NCBI GenBank assembly: GCA_021234155.1 | Contig: JAJEKV010000002.1 | Coordinates: forward strand, 37,115,107-37,179,106 | DNA from: Isoetes taiwanensis | Lineage: Eukaryota; Streptophyta; Lycopodiopsida; Isoetales; Isoetaceae | DNA length: 64,000 nucleotides | Direction: 5' to 3' | Part shown: piece after piece, positions 45,192-57,500 of the stretch | Position numbering within the stretch: position 1 is the first letter of the stretch | Layout of the letters: each line of letters opens with the position of its first letter | Made by a program: the position numbers and the translations under genes | Notes under the pieces: model-generated | Told to the model about the DNA's origin: nothing | Seen by the model: only the letters and a program-made list of their open reading frames with translations | Databases searched by the model: none

Positions 45192-46250
45192 TAATATCTT
45201 GGAATTGATGGTACTCCTGTGGAGTTCTTTCAAGTGTTTTTGGACTGGATTGGTGGTGATGTGTACGATGCCTTTCGAGATTTCAGAAGGCAAAGGCGTT
45301 TAGATAAAATTATTTACTCAAACTGCATTTCTCTCATTCCCAAGTGTAAGGAGCCTTTATCAATTTTAGATTGGTGTCCTATTGCCTTGTTATCTTCTGT
45401 ATATAAGATCTTCGCCAAAGCGAATGCATAAAAGCTTCGAAACATTCTTGCTGATTCTATATCTTCTACACATTTAGGAGTTTTTGCCACGGCATTGCAT
45501 TTTAAACAATGTAGCTGCTACTTATGAAGGTATTTATTAGGCTTGACTTCAAAGTCATGAAATAGTGTATCTGAAGCTGGATTTTGGAAAAGCATATGAC
45601 ATTGTTGACTAGGCTTTCCTAGAGAAATATCTCTTATATTTTGGTTTTGGTGTCCAATTCATAGCTGATGTCATCCATTATTCTCCTCGCTCTTCTATTA
45701 TTTCCTAGAAGGAAACCTCGGCATTCTTTCAAGTGGGTCGTGGTATCAGTCAGAATTGCCCATTGGCTCCACTGTTGTTTGCAATTGTGGCAGACGTTCT
45801 TGCCAAGGTCTAAGGAATCTTGCAAGGACTTTCTATAAACAATGGGTCGCAGGAGGTTTGTAATCAATATGCAGATGACACTTTCCTTTTTTTAAGGGCA
45901 GTTGAGCAGAATTTGCAAAATGATGTTGATCCTTGCTAGATTCGTTTTCTCTACCATCTGATTTTTTGTTGATGAGTAGAACTGTATGGCACTATGGGCA
46001 TTGGACTCTCCAATTTTACCATGTGTAACTGCCTTTCTAAGGAAGGTTCTTCCCCATAGTAAAGCGTCGGTATTGCTATAATTGTTCATCTCATCTGGAA
46101 AAGCTTGGGTGGCAGTGATTAAGGACTTGGAAAAGCATTTCTTTTGATGGTCCACAGTTAAGCTTTCCATGGCTGGAAGAATTGTTATGGCCAAGTCAGT
46201 GCTTAGTAGCATACATGTGTATATGGCTTCATTCGTGCTAGCTCTACTCT
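45192..46250 (+). pseudogene. LINE reverse transcriptase, truncated at both ends
   Basis: The plus strand starts LGIDGTPVEFFQVFLDWIGG, the block just before the reverse transcriptase core. It goes on with SLIPKCKEPLSI, IALLSSVYKIFAK, LKLDFGKAYDIVD, FFQVGRGISQNCPLAPLLFA and NQYADDTFLFLRAVEQN, so the catalytic YADD is still readable. Later SMAGRIVMAKSVLSSIHVYM appears near 46170. There are many stops and shifts. It abuts the methyltransferase pseudogene at 45191 and gives way to unrelated sequence after about 46250. Confidence 0.85.
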
Positions 46251-46439
46251 GATTTCATCCCACCATTGTGATTTCATCCTTTTCTTTGGGCTTTTGCTCT
46301 CATTAGAATTGATAAGGATGCAATATCCCATCTTCTTGTAGCTCATAATCAACATCATGGTCATGGGCATCCATGGAATTGATCAATCAATGTTGCATTC
46401 GAAAATTCAAGCATTTGCAATATAAAGTCAATTTGCATT
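46251..46439. other. Unassigned spacer
   Basis: Short direct repeats such as CATTTGCAATATAAAGTC / CATTCGCAATTTATAGTT occur near 46412-46455. Nothing else is visible. Confidence 0.3.
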
Positions 46440-46905
46440 CGCAATTTATAGTTGAGACATAGTTGTTCTGCTTGCATAGAGAGCCTTCTAGCCTCCATCC
46501 ATTGCCTAATCTAAGTATCCCAATAAGTGGAGGTAGTGAACTGTATTCCTAGGCATTTGTAAGTTTGCATTATTTCCACCTCTTGATCTTGGTAAATGAA
46601 GCAAGGATGTCTTTGTTGGCTTGAAGACGACACTAGGAGCACTTTGGTTTTAGCCAAATGTACATCCCAGTGGCCTGGTAGATAGATAGTTAGTGCATAT
46701 AGATGTTGCTAATACTCGTTGGGGTGCAGACTAAGAGGTCCATGTCATCCTCATATAACAGCTGCTGGATGATATAGTGATCAAGCCTAGTCCCTCCACT
46801 TTTATGTTGCGTAAAACCAACCCTCAAGCTGATCAACGTACAATCCAAACAACGTAGGAGAGATTGGGCATCCTTGGCGAACTCCGAATGCTACTGTTGA
46901 TAACT
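46440..46905 (-). pseudogene. LINE reverse transcriptase fragment, GC-rich LINE clade
   Basis: The minus strand gives VAFGVRQGCPISPTLFGLYV, then DQLEGW, IIQQLLYEDDMDLLVCTPTS and MQTYKCLGIQFTTSTYWDT. The same blocks occur in the large LINE at 58098-62890 (PTLFGLYIDQLEDWL and TYKYLGIEFSTTTHWDA), so it is a relative. The catalytic YADD reads YEDD. Shifts and stops are present. Confidence 0.85.
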
Positions 46906-47194
46906 CGTCCTGGTAGCATAATTCATATAGCCTATAATGGTGATCATTAATCTACCTCCTTCCTCCATTCACACGATTGTGCCCACTCTCTCTCTCCATC
47001 CCCTCTTCTTTCTTATTTCATCCTTAGAATGTTCATGTTTTCAATGCATGTATTAATAGAGTAACTCTATATATTCAACTCTAGAGATGATGAGCTCTTG
47101 ATCTATTGAGATTTTTAAGGTTTAGACTCCTCCTCCCGCACATCCACACATGCATTTATATATTTTCATCATATATTATGTTGTTTGACTTCTC
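46906..47194. other. No gene seen
   Basis: AT-rich, nothing supported. Confidence 0.3.
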
Positions 47195-47475
47195 CGCTTG
47201 TCATATCTTCAGGAGGTTATGGACATGCGAGATCAGCTATGTCCTCGGGCACACACTTGACATGTATATAAACATTGATGTATACTTGTACAGTTTGACA
47301 GCATTCTTATTACTGCCACAGTTTTTCCCTCGAAAACCCTTCGGGGCAGGGGTTTTTTAACCCGGACAGTAATACGTTTGTTGCGCTCCTTATGGGTCCC
47401 ATAGGCCGATTGGCCTCAGTGGACGATAAAAAATCATTCTCATTCTCATTCTCATTCTCATTCTCATTTAACCTC
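47195..47475 (+). mobile_element. LINE 3' end with CATTCT tail
   Basis: It begins within the last codons of ORF2 (compare MDMRDQLCPRA at the 5898 copy) and keeps the 3' untranslated part with CCCTTCGGGGCAGGGGTTTT. It ends GTGGACGATAAAAAATCATT followed by about five CATTCT units. Closest in this window to the copy at 5725-6310. Confidence 0.85.
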
Positions 47476-47974
47476 ATCGATCTTCTATTTCCTTTTATAC
47501 CTTATATAGAATTTCTTTAAACAATTGCCACGATCAATTCTCGTGGACTTTGATGCAATTTGAGTGTTATTTCGTAGCATTAATTATAGACGTCACTTGG
47601 CCTTCCTTGTTCCCTACAATGCCACATCACCTTTTTGATCTCATAAAGTTGTCACAATTGATTTGAGGTGGTTATGGAAATTGAGTGCTTTTAGAATTGC
47701 TTCCTTATATACTAAAATGATGTATTTTGCATGTCATGATTATGCCATTTGAATAGTTTGATTCAGTTCCCTTTGTGTTTTAATCCTTCTTTACCTTTAT
47801 AATTTTTAACACACTATAGAGACACTGATTTTGGCAATACATTGCTGTGTCCATCTCTTTCCAATCCTTGGACTGGCTATGTCTAGATAATTTTAGAAGC
47901 ATAAATTTACCACTAGCATTAGCATGATCTTATTTTATTCTTGGTAGCCTTTTAATATTTGGTTATTGTGTTTG
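47476..47974. other. No gene seen
   Basis: AT-rich, without coding signal or a clear repeat. Confidence 0.35.
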
Positions 47975-48101
47975 GTGATGGGGCCTAGTCCCCAGGTTTT
48001 AGATGGGTTGTTGCCCTTGCATGTGCCGTCCTATAACCCGTTGGGTTTCCGTGGACGTAAAAATTCATCTTATCTTATCTTATCTTATCTTATCTTATCT
48101 T
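47975..48101 (+). mobile_element. LINE 3' end with TTATC tail
   Basis: Carries CCGTGGACGTAAAAATTCATC followed by five or six TTATC units. This is the same end as the tiny insertion at 39956-39995. The 5' border is not certain. Confidence 0.65.
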
Positions 48102-48409
48102 CAACTACATTTCCCTTTTTTTTCAGTTAGGCTTCTTACTCAAGGTGATTGCTAGAATTTGGTTTAGCTCCAAGAAGCTATCTTCATTGTTCATAAACAA
48201 TATCATTTTTGTTGCAGAACAATCTTCATATGATAAAATGTTTAAGTTCGCTAAAGTTGTTTGGCGCAGAGGCGCCACATACAGTTTCATGTTGGAGATC
48301 CATGGATCACGAAGGATTCTCCTCATGGCCCTTCGTCTTGCTTGAGCGTCCTTCTCAAAGCCAAGGCATCCATTCAATGCATTCTTAACTATGCTCAATC
48401 ATTCATCCA
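48102..48409. other. Unassigned
   Basis: A minus-strand frame at 48123-48398 (91 aa) has no recognisable motif. Confidence 0.3.
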
Positions 48410-48856
48410 TTTAAGACATATAACAAGGTAGTCCTATCTTGGGATTTTATAGAACTAACATCGTTATATGACTCCACACTTTTCCATATGGCAAGGAGCA
48501 TGTTAAGGATCTAAAGGAGCTGGTAATGCACTATTCTGCTGCTTTGTCGTTTTTGTTAAGGCATTTGACCGAGTCCCGAGGAGCAAATTAGGAGATAGAA
48601 TAGCGCAATTAAATGTACCGATTCAGCTGAGATAGGAAGTAGCATGCTTGTACCAAAGAGTACTAGCTAAATTGTCTTTTCCGCTAAATGGGCCAGGAAA
48701 AGTTGAATGCAATATAGGCGTTAAGCAGGGTTGTACGTTATCGCCAACTTTATTTGGTCTATACATTGATGATTTAGAAAACTGGCTTGTTAGAGGAGGA
48801 GGGAATGGTGTAAACCTTGCTGGTTATGTCTTGAGAGTACTATTATATGCGGACAT
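48410..48856 (+). pseudogene. LINE reverse transcriptase, left part, split by an insertion
   Basis: The plus strand reads FVKAFDRVPRSKLGDRIAQL near 48550 and, from 48648, LAKLSFPLNGPGKVECNIGV then KQGCTLSPTLFGLYIDDLEN. It stops at VLLYAD at 48854. The missing next residues (DMVLTSRSKEGLQKQLSVLE) begin at 52824. So one LINE copy was cut in two in its catalytic YADD box. Stops show it is old. Confidence 0.9.
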
Positions 48857-51800
48857 TAGGGCGGATTTGGGGTCTCAAAATGGCCCATATCTTGGATGCC
48901 AGAATTCCACGTCATGTTTCTCACGACCAATGATGTTTGCGCATTTTTTTCCAAAGTCAGTATTAGTTGGCAAGTAGAAAGAGGAGCAGGCTTACTTGGC
49001 ATCCACATGGCGAAATTTCATAGGACATGTGTGTGCATTCATTGCAACCACATTAATGGCCCGTATTTTTCGAAAATCGTATCGCGGACCAAAATAATGG
49101 CTACTTTTCCCGCCTACTGTGCACATGCCCACATGCACCAACCACCTTATCAAATTTTGGCACCAAAATTTCCATTGTTCACATTAGCGCTGCTACGTGC
49201 ATCCTCTCCGCCTTCGCTCTTCATTTGGAATCCAAGTCTCCAATAGTGTCCGTGTTTTTATGGGCGAGAATAGAGTTAAGCAACAACGGCGCAGGCGATG
49301 TGCGGACAAGCAAACGTCACGTTACATGCCATGTTTTTACTACCCAAATTTTTTTCTCAAGTTTTCCTACTTTTCAGCTCTTCCCCATTCATCGTATTGC
49401 TCTCTCGCCATTCATTCTTACAATTCAACGAATCAATCGATCTATCCATAGGCTCGTGGGTGAGAATGCTATCCTTAACGAAGGGTGACTATGGAGTTAC
49501 ATCACCGGAGCGACATTCATACGCAATGAATAGGTAGAACTATAGGGTTCAAAATAAATGCTATGGATAGTATATTGCAAAAAAAAAAAAAGGGAGGGGG
49601 GAAAGGGATTTGAAGAGCGTGATATTTGCAAATTTGCACCCTCAACAATACATGGATCACACCATGCGAAAATGCATATGCACTTTGTAAATGTGTAGTG
49701 AGATTTCGGTCATGTGATCCTTGCTTTTTTTCTTCCCTCTTCTTGATTTATATTCACTCACTGAATCAAATATTTTTCTTTGGGCTATATTTATCAGATG
49801 TCGGGGATTTGAGACTAGGGAAAAGCATTACTAGCATCGTTGTTGTCTAACATATGGACATAAGAGACATGCTTTTCCAAGATATACATTCGTGACAATG
49901 GGCATTTAGTTTTACGCTGTAAAGTTGTGGGAGCCGAGCTTGAAAGTCGTCCCCATGATCTCTTTTAAGCTTAATTGTGCAAGCCTTATGAGAATGGTGT
50001 CCTTGCAATGAAGAAATGTTTGATAAGACGGCATCCGGGGTTGTTGAAAAAATGAGTTACAAAATATTTGCTCCATTAGAGGTGTTTACTAATGCCACGA
50101 CACAAAAGCTCCAAAGACATATTGTATAAAATGTCGCTTTCATGAGCCTTTGGATCAGTTAACTCAAAGTGTCACATATGGAAACATTGTTAGGTTTGAT
50201 AAAATAACATAAAAATCTTATTTAATAAAGCTTTGGTTGTTGGTAAAGTGTTGGCTTATTGATTAAGTGTTTGTATTTTGCTTTGGGACCCTCTTTGAAA
50301 AAGTTTAGTTCATAAAACATAATATAACTTGGAATGATACATATTTTATATGCAAATGGGAGACTATTGATGAGGGACTTGGTGTTATTATCTATTGACA
50401 ACAAACAAGAAAGTGGATCACACCATGCGAATTTAGTATATTCCAACCTTTTAGCTTATACAAAATTTGCTTGGTGTGATCTTTTTGGAAAAAGATGATT
50501 TCCTATAGTAAAATTACTTTGATTATCTTTTAATAAAAGAAATATATATGTGTCTTATTTGAAGTTAAGTGTGGATATGTGACGTGCTCATTTATTGATA
50601 AAGTGTTTGCTTTTTGAAAAGGGCTAATAACTTTATGTACTACTAGAGTTGGTAAAGTATTTTAGATGTAAATAGAATGCTTGATGTGATCCTTCTTAAA
50701 AAAAGATATGCTCTTTGAAAAGGACTAATAACTTTATGCACTTGGGGTGGTAAAGCATTAAATGAGAAGGGTACTTGTGTTTAATTTTAATTTGACAACA
50801 AATAAGAAAGTGGATCACACGATGCGAATTTAGTGTGTTCCATTTTTGTTGCATATGTACTATTCGCTTGGTGTGATCCTTCTTGAAAAATAATATGCTC
50901 TTTGAAAAGGGATAATGACTTATGTACTTAAGAGTGGTAAAGCATTTTAGATACAAATAGGAATGAGTACTTGTGTTTAATTTTAATTTGACAACAAATA
51001 AGAAAGTGGATCACACCATGCGAATTTAGTGTGTCCCTTTTTTTTTTGCATATGTATTATTCGCTTGGTGTGATCCATCTTGAAAAAAAAATAGCTTTTA
51101 AGTAAAAGGAAAGAAAGAAATATCTTATTTAAAGTGTAAAGTGTTAGTATATAAAGTGTTGGTTTATTAAAATACTATTTGTTTACGCTAAGTTGTAAGT
51201 TCAATATTTATGTTTCTATTTACTTTTTTACGCAAGGATCACACCAGGTGAATTTCTTATATGCAATTACTTCTGCGCATGAAGATTTCGCATCATATGA
51301 TCCTCTTTAAACAAGGATGGCTTTGGCCTTCAATGTTCATAAATTTTATAAATGTTTGCATATAAGAATGTCACATATCATATTTTCTTAAAAAATGGTC
51401 ATCAAATGGATAACTAGTCAAAGAGTTCTTCTACTACTTAAAGAGTTTCAAGACTCATTTTTGCTATAATTTAAATAGCAATAGATTTTTAAAGGAATCT
51501 ATTGTTAAAAGTAGTCAAAGACTTCTTGTATTAGCGGTATCTAAACACAAACACCATAACCTTTGTACTTCAAGAATGTATAAACCCTTCACATTGCAAA
51601 GTATAATGTCATTTATTAGCATCTTCACGGACATTTCCCCCTCCTTATCGGAAGGCTCATCTCAAGGGATCAGATTCGATTCGAATGCCTTCATCCTCTC
51701 TCAATCTCTCACAATATCCTAGGAGGCCGAGAGTTACCGCCACCACAAAATCGGACTAAATTTGAAACGCCCCGAAATGACGGTTTCTTGCCACTCAACG

Positions 51801-52823
51801 GATCCAATGGATATAAACTGCCATCCGCCCAGATGTCGACACTTTTTGAGCCTGCAAGACACAACACGTCGAGGTCTAAGTTCTTATTTTTTAGACCTCC
51901 TTTTTTGCGATTGAAGACTGGAGCATATTCGTGAGTCGGGCTGGATCCTTATTCACACATCATTTGGAGCTTCCATATCGCATGGATCGCATCCGGCTAC
52001 AAAATGAAGGTGTACAATTTGTATGCCCCAAAGACATTAAGCTTCATGTGAGCCGAACGTTAAGACTAACCTCGCTTTTGAAATTTGCAACGTGCATATG
52101 GAAATCGAAAAGTCCATTCTCCTACAACCCATGCTTTTATACATTAAGCAAATTCAAATTTCGAATTGTAGGGGAAGCCTGTATTGGGATGAAGTAAAGA
52201 TCCCTTAATCTTTGGGGTTCACATGGACGAATCACCGGCTACCGCTTAAAACTCGCCGAACTTGGGCCGAGGCAAAAAATTCAGCCCCGCTTTTGGAAAA
52301 TCAGCCCTTGCAAGATCCAACTTATGTAGGCTGATGCAAATTGAATTTTTTAATCAGTCTTGACTCAAATGGAGGGCCTAAACTTCTCCATGTGAACCAC
52401 CCATAAGAAGCAGAAATCAAAATACGAAATAAAAGTTCGATACAAAGCTTCAACCTACACATTCAAATTTTGAAATGTGGAAGGCGGGAAGCTTGTATGG
52501 CCATGGCCTCTAAATGAAAATAGCGCAAGAATCGGTGACACGCACGCTTGGTATCTGACAAACCAAGAGACACCGTCATGAGTTGCCGGTATGCTAGAAT
52601 GCAAGTGGCTTTTTAGAAGCGCCACATGTTGCATCAGCCTGTCTGACAACCAACAGAATTAAATACATATGGCGCCATGAATGCGCAATCCCCCTTATTC
52701 CGGGAGAATATTCCAAGTAAATCTGTAATGATGAGATTTTGGTATCCTAGGTGGCATGGGAAAAAAGGAGCGGAAATATGACGTGGAATGGCTGATAGGA
52801 GGCCATTTTCAGACCCCAAATGT
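48857..52823. mobile_element. 4 kb DNA element with inverted ends, inserted in the LINE YADD box
   Basis: The left end has ATTTGGGGTCTCAAAATGGC (from 48865). The right end read on the minus strand has ATTTGGGGTCTGAAAATGGC (from 52821). The similarity extends to ATTCCACGTCAT(G/A)TTTC, about 55 bases in all with gaps. GACAT occurs directly outside both ends (48852-48856 and 52824-52828), a candidate 5-base target duplication. No transposase is visible inside; open frames there (for example 49225-49488 and 51931-52197) lack known motifs. The interior holds an array of hairpins. The family is open, possibly Mutator-like because of the long ends. Confidence 0.75.
49654..51303. repeat. Array of ~68-base hairpins GGATCACACCATGCGAA...TTCGCTTGGTGTGATCC
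   Basis: Five hairpins with the same stem sequence lie at 49654-49720, 50415-50481, 50812-50879, 51008-51076 and 51236-51303. A lone right half is at 50680-50692. The left arm begins GGATCACACCATGCGAATTT and the right arm ends TTCGCTTGGTGTGATCC. The last three full units sit in a tandem repeat of about 196 bases that also carries GACAACAAATAAGAAAGT. The stems stay complementary while the loops differ. Confidence 0.88.
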
Positions 52824-54096
52824 GACATGGTACTAACGTCTAGATCGAAAGAGGGTTTACAAAAACAATTGTCGGTGCTGGAAGAGTTTTGTTCAAGTAT
52901 GACGGTGAATAAAATGAAAACAAAGGTGATGGCAATTGGGACAGGGAGATCTGTGACCATGATGTTAGAGGGGAGAAGCTCTAGAGCAGGTAAGACAACA
53001 TAAATATCTTGGGATGGGTTTTACGAATAATCATAAATGCAATCTAGGGGTGCAAAAAAGGGTTGGAGGTATGAGAGCACTTTATGGTATCGTGAGCATA
53101 TGGAGAAATGTACGCATTTGGAAATGGTATGTAAGGAAAATGATATACAAGATGCTAGTGCAAACAGTACTGCTCTATGGTTGTCCAGCTTGGAGTGCAG
53201 GTTTTATCTAGACATGTGGGAAGAGAAGAAAAGGTCTAGAAAAGATTTATCCTTGAAGAGTTGGGGGGTTAAGCAACAAATGCCATATGCTATGCTGCTT
53301 GCTGAGACAGGATTGATACCCCTAGAAGCGGAACCTCATTGACAAACTCTTGACTATCTTGGTTGCATAAAAAATATGGATCCTAGTAGACTCCCACACC
53401 TTGCTTTATTAGATTCTTCAATGCAGACATGCACAGGTGGGTATAACCGCTTGTCTTAGTAGACTCCCACACCTTGATTTATTAGAATCTTCAAAGCAGA
53501 TATGCACAAGTTGGTATAAGCAGCTTGTACTTTGGGCAGAGCATTGGGGGGTTGACGTGGATAATTTGCCAAGCACCCAGGTAGGCATGGAGATTTTGTT
53601 ATATAGAAAGTGATTAGAAAGTTGTGGTCAGAATGCATGGTAAAGATGAACTTTTATCACAAGTAAATCCCATATGTTGAGCAAAAATACTTGACTACAA
53701 ATATTGGAAGAAAAAAATGGCACCTTATCGCTCAAGCGAGGTTAAGTTCTCATAGGTTAGAGATTACGGCATGGTATTCCTCGGTGGCAGAGTCCTTGTT
53801 GGAGGGTAGTGGTAGAAGATGAGCCAAATTTCGTGGAATTACGTGCTGAACTTGGTATCCTTCTCAAAATTTTTGATGATAGAACCATGAAAGATTGGAG
53901 AGTACCTCCAAGCTTGGTAGAGTCATATACAATTTACCATTGATTTTATCAAGTTTGTGGAAGCTTCAAAACTTTCATAACCTAGGATGTTTTATCTTGA
54001 ACAATTTGTACTAGTTTTGTCGCCTTATGGACCTGAGGGTCTTGAAAGAAGGTGTGACCTTTCAATCAATCAATAAATCATTTAATCAAATTAAAG
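52824..54096 (+). pseudogene. LINE, right part (RT end, C-terminus and tail)
   Basis: This continues the copy at 48410-48856 from DMVLTSRSKEGLQKQLSVLE. It goes on with VNKMKTKVMAIGTG, then YKMLVQTVLLYGCPAW, SWGVKQQMPYAMLLAETGLI and PHLALLDSSMQTCTG. Further parts at 53670-53830 read KKWHLIAQARLSSHRLEI. The end is TTTCAATCAATCAATAAATC, a TCAA-type tail, at about 54096. It has several stops and shifts, including a 73-base tandem duplication. Confidence 0.88.
53387..53533. repeat. 73-base tandem duplication in the LINE
   Basis: AGACTCCCACACCTTG and what follows occurs twice, about 73 bases apart, with a few differences. Because 73 is not a multiple of three it breaks the frame. Confidence 0.8.
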
Positions 54097-55353
54097 CAAC
54101 CCAAGAATTCGTGCTTCAACACTTCTACGATTAAGCCCCCCAATGCCCAGAGCGCAATATATATCGGACGTCAACATGTTATAGCCACGGGCATATCCGT
54201 GGTATATCCGTGTCTTTGACATGTTATAGCCACGCACAAAAAAATTACACGGCGTTTTTGTGGACTTAGCGGGTTTTTTGCCATTAAAGGCTGGCTATAA
54301 CATGCCCATGTCCGACATTTACCGCGATGGTCCCCCATTTGGCCCCCATTTACCAAGCCAACACGTGCTCCAAAATCCTAGCTTTGAAATATCATGACAA
54401 TCTCAAATTGTTTCCGGATTTGCAACTTCTAAATCCAAAATAATGAAATTTGAGATGCTAGGGCTAATAAGACAACATGGGAGGCCCAAGTGAGCGGCCA
54501 GTATGCGAGGCCAATTATGCGGCCAGTTAAAACTATAAGCTTTCTACTCCGACAGCAAATTGCTATCTCAAAATTAAAACATACCATCAAAAGTTTTATG
54601 GTCCCGTGCTACCCATCTGTTAATTACCATGGGCACATTGGTGACAATTATTGCCACCATACATCAATCTTAGCATGCATAGTCTTCGAAGGTATCGATT
54701 ACATCAAACTATTCTAATAGCCAGCATATAAATTCCTGACATATTAAAGATGCATCTCGTAAAGTACTTAACATGTTTTGCTGGAGAATAAATGATGCAT
54801 CAGTAAAACTAAAAGAAACAGTAAACAGATAGCATACAAAAACTCGCAATTATTACCATCTTCTTGGTTTCTTGATTTTCTCTAGATGCATTTATGTAAC
54901 GGTACTAAAACCACTAATGTGGATTTAGGTGATGTTTCTCTCTAAGTTGCTGTTGAATGGTGGCTTGGGATGCAAAAATCTTCAACTGTAAGCCCAGGCC
55001 TTAGCTGGTAAGTATATTTGGAGAACATAGGTATCTCTAAAAGGTACGCTAAGTCTGGGAGGCTTCTTTCTAGATGTCTATAATAACTCCTAAAGTCTTC
55101 TTAAAGAACATAAATCATACTGAACATGAAAAATGCCATTCCCAATCTCCTTCTGATCCAAACAGTAGCTCTTAGCTATAGGCATAAGCATGCCAAATAA
55201 TGTCCTCTGATGCAAGCGAGGGAAGGCAGTTTCAGCTCATCCCTAAACCCAATGTCGTTCGAACAACTTGGGCTGATGGAGATATGCTCAACAAAATATT
55301 CAGGCTCTCTCCATTCTGGTATTTGTGTCAAGTTTAAGAGTATCTACATAAGG
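54097..55353. other. 3' side of GID4, no other gene shown
   Basis: The part next to 55354 is the probable 3' untranslated region of GID4. Near 54174-54310 an ACATGTTATAGCCACG direct repeat and its inverted partner GGCTATAACATG occur. Nothing else is supported. Confidence 0.45.
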
Positions 55354-57500
55354 CTATTGAAATTGGTAAGTTGCAAAACTATATCCATGAAGGTCTTCAG
55401 TTGTGGCTTTAAGTTCAAGCTTCTGAAAAGGACTATATCACAAGACAGAATTAGCCTTAGCTCTATCAATATAAATGTCAAAACAGTAATTACCTGCTAT
55501 TTGGATCATAATAGAACCCATCTACAGAACCAGTGCTCCGAGAGAAACAAACATAGTAGAAGCCTGCTATTGTCAAACCACAGTCTGATCCGACGTTTAC
55601 AAAAAACTTCTCCTTCCATCTCTGTAATCATACCACACTTGGGAGTTAGTGCGTTATCACAGTAGAAATAACAAAATAACCATACAGCCACCACATCTAC
55701 TGACCATAAATATGTATGGATAGTTTCCAAGATCAAGTAGTCTTCCCCCATCCTTTAAGACTTCCTCCTATAAAACAAGCATCAGAAGATGAGCAAAATG
55801 ATCACCAATATCTCCAATATCGACATTGTACCTTTAAGGGCAAGAAAGAAAGAAACTTCGACCAATGCTTCACATCTGTTTCTGGGCTGAATTGCAGTTG
55901 CTTCAGATAAATTAATTACATACAGAGAGCAATCTCATGATAATAGCATGCAGAAAGAAAGGTAAACTAACTAATAGAGTGATATATTCCTATTCCTATG
56001 ATCCATACTTACGTTGCATCCCACTGGCCCGTAAAAAACGTGTAGTTTTTATTGTCCACTATCTCCCCCTCCCAGAAGGTCACCACCTACAAAATAGGAA
56101 ACCAAATACCATGAATGGATAGCCTTCAAGGAATTTCACGTATATGTGGAAAAATTCTTTCATAAACCTCTACTGAAATAATGATGGCATACTGAAATTG
56201 AGTGCTTTGTACATGGACAAAGGTTGCAATTGAACTTGAGTGTTTTATCATTGGTCAAAAATGTATTCATTGGTCCACACATATCAAAACCTCCAATGGT
56301 GTTAAATAACTAGCAGAGAAAAAGGCGAAGTTGAGTTCCCTTCTAAACATCTACTTTATAAAAGCTTGTGATGCGTAAAACTAGTTCTGATCATACCGGA
56401 GTCACTGCCGAGGGTACATTCAATGCTTCCATACTACCACAAAGATAACCATGCTGTATGTCACATCCTTGTATGCGGACATTGACGCGCCAAGCTTCAT
56501 CCTTTGACAAATTGGAAACATTTTGAATGCCTGTGAAAGCCTGTAATAACAAGAATTATATTTAATGTAAGATGAAAAAAGTGGATGTAGCTGTCAGACC
56601 TATCTAGCCATTAGATAACAACCCAATTGACATCTGTGACCCTCAACTTCCATCAGAGAAATCATTACATGCATTGACAGGTTCTCCGGGAATCCTATGC
56701 AGCGATACAAGATGCTACCATAAGCCTTATAGTAGACAGTATCCTACATTATGCCACAACATCTAAATTTAACTTCATAAACAAAGTGATCAATTTGACT
56801 GCACAAAATCCCATGGTTTATGTTCTCCCGTAAAAGATTATAGATAGCCGGCATTTTCTGTCCTGTTCTCAAGCTACTTGAATCACTAAGATGCATCTTA
56901 ACTAACTATCTACAGAAGGAGACGGACAACCCTTTCTCTTTGAATCATAATTGTGATGCTGGCTTATAACGAAATGTACAGCAATCTAAAAGGCTATGTT
57001 AATATGTGAGGGAGCTGGGAACTACAAATTCCACCATCGACAATCTGCAAAGTTAAGGAACACTTCTGTGGCTTGCTGCTGTAGTCGCATGAAAAGAATC
57101 TGAGACTTCACAAGCTCAAGAAAACTAAAATAAAAAATCAGCCATTCCTTCCCTGAGCTCAATTCATTATACGATTATGCACACTCCTGACTTGCTTATG
57201 CACACAAAATTACTTAAGACTCAGTAACATTGCATGGCATTAATGAGGACTTAATGATTATTAGCTAAAGAGCACCTGATTTCCCACCGTAAAGCACTAA
57301 ACTCATCTATTCCTGTACGAACTGCAGCGACAATCTAAACTCACATTCCTTTCCAGCAATTAACTCAATTGGTCCTAAGAATTGGACTAATGAACTTAAA
57401 TGGCTTAGAAAGATAGGCCAAACTTCGGTTTCAGAAAAGAAGGGCTCACCTGACCCACGTTCAAGAAGGAACAGAGAGGAGGTAGCGCTTGACCTGGCAT
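55354..57500 (-). CDS. GID4: GID4 homologue, seven exons, intact (197 aa)
   Basis: Exons (minus): 57500-57450, 56540-56397, 56086-56013, 55886-55832, 55767-55705, 55621-55494, 55432-55354. All introns start GT and end AG, and all joins keep the frame. The product starts MPGQALPPLCSFLNVGQ, then has DEAWRVNVRIQGCDIQHGYL, CGSMEALNVP, VVTFWEGEIVDNKNYTFFTG, KHWSKF, LLDLGNYPYIFMRWKEKFFV, LTIAGFYYVCFS, GFYYDPNSSPFQKLELK and stops TAG after YQFQ. This is the full beta-barrel of GID4/Vid24. In yeast and humans this protein is the receptor of the GID/CTLH ubiquitin ligase that binds N-terminal proline degrons. Plant copies are close relatives. The start is the first ATG in a frame that joins exon 2. 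The N-terminus looks a little shorter than in other plants as I remember them. It is missed by simple ORF searches because of its short exons. Confidence 0.95.

Noticed and set aside
49225..49488. Overlapping open frames inside the 4 kb element as a transposase candidate
   Set aside because: Short, overlapping in three frames, with no transposase motif.
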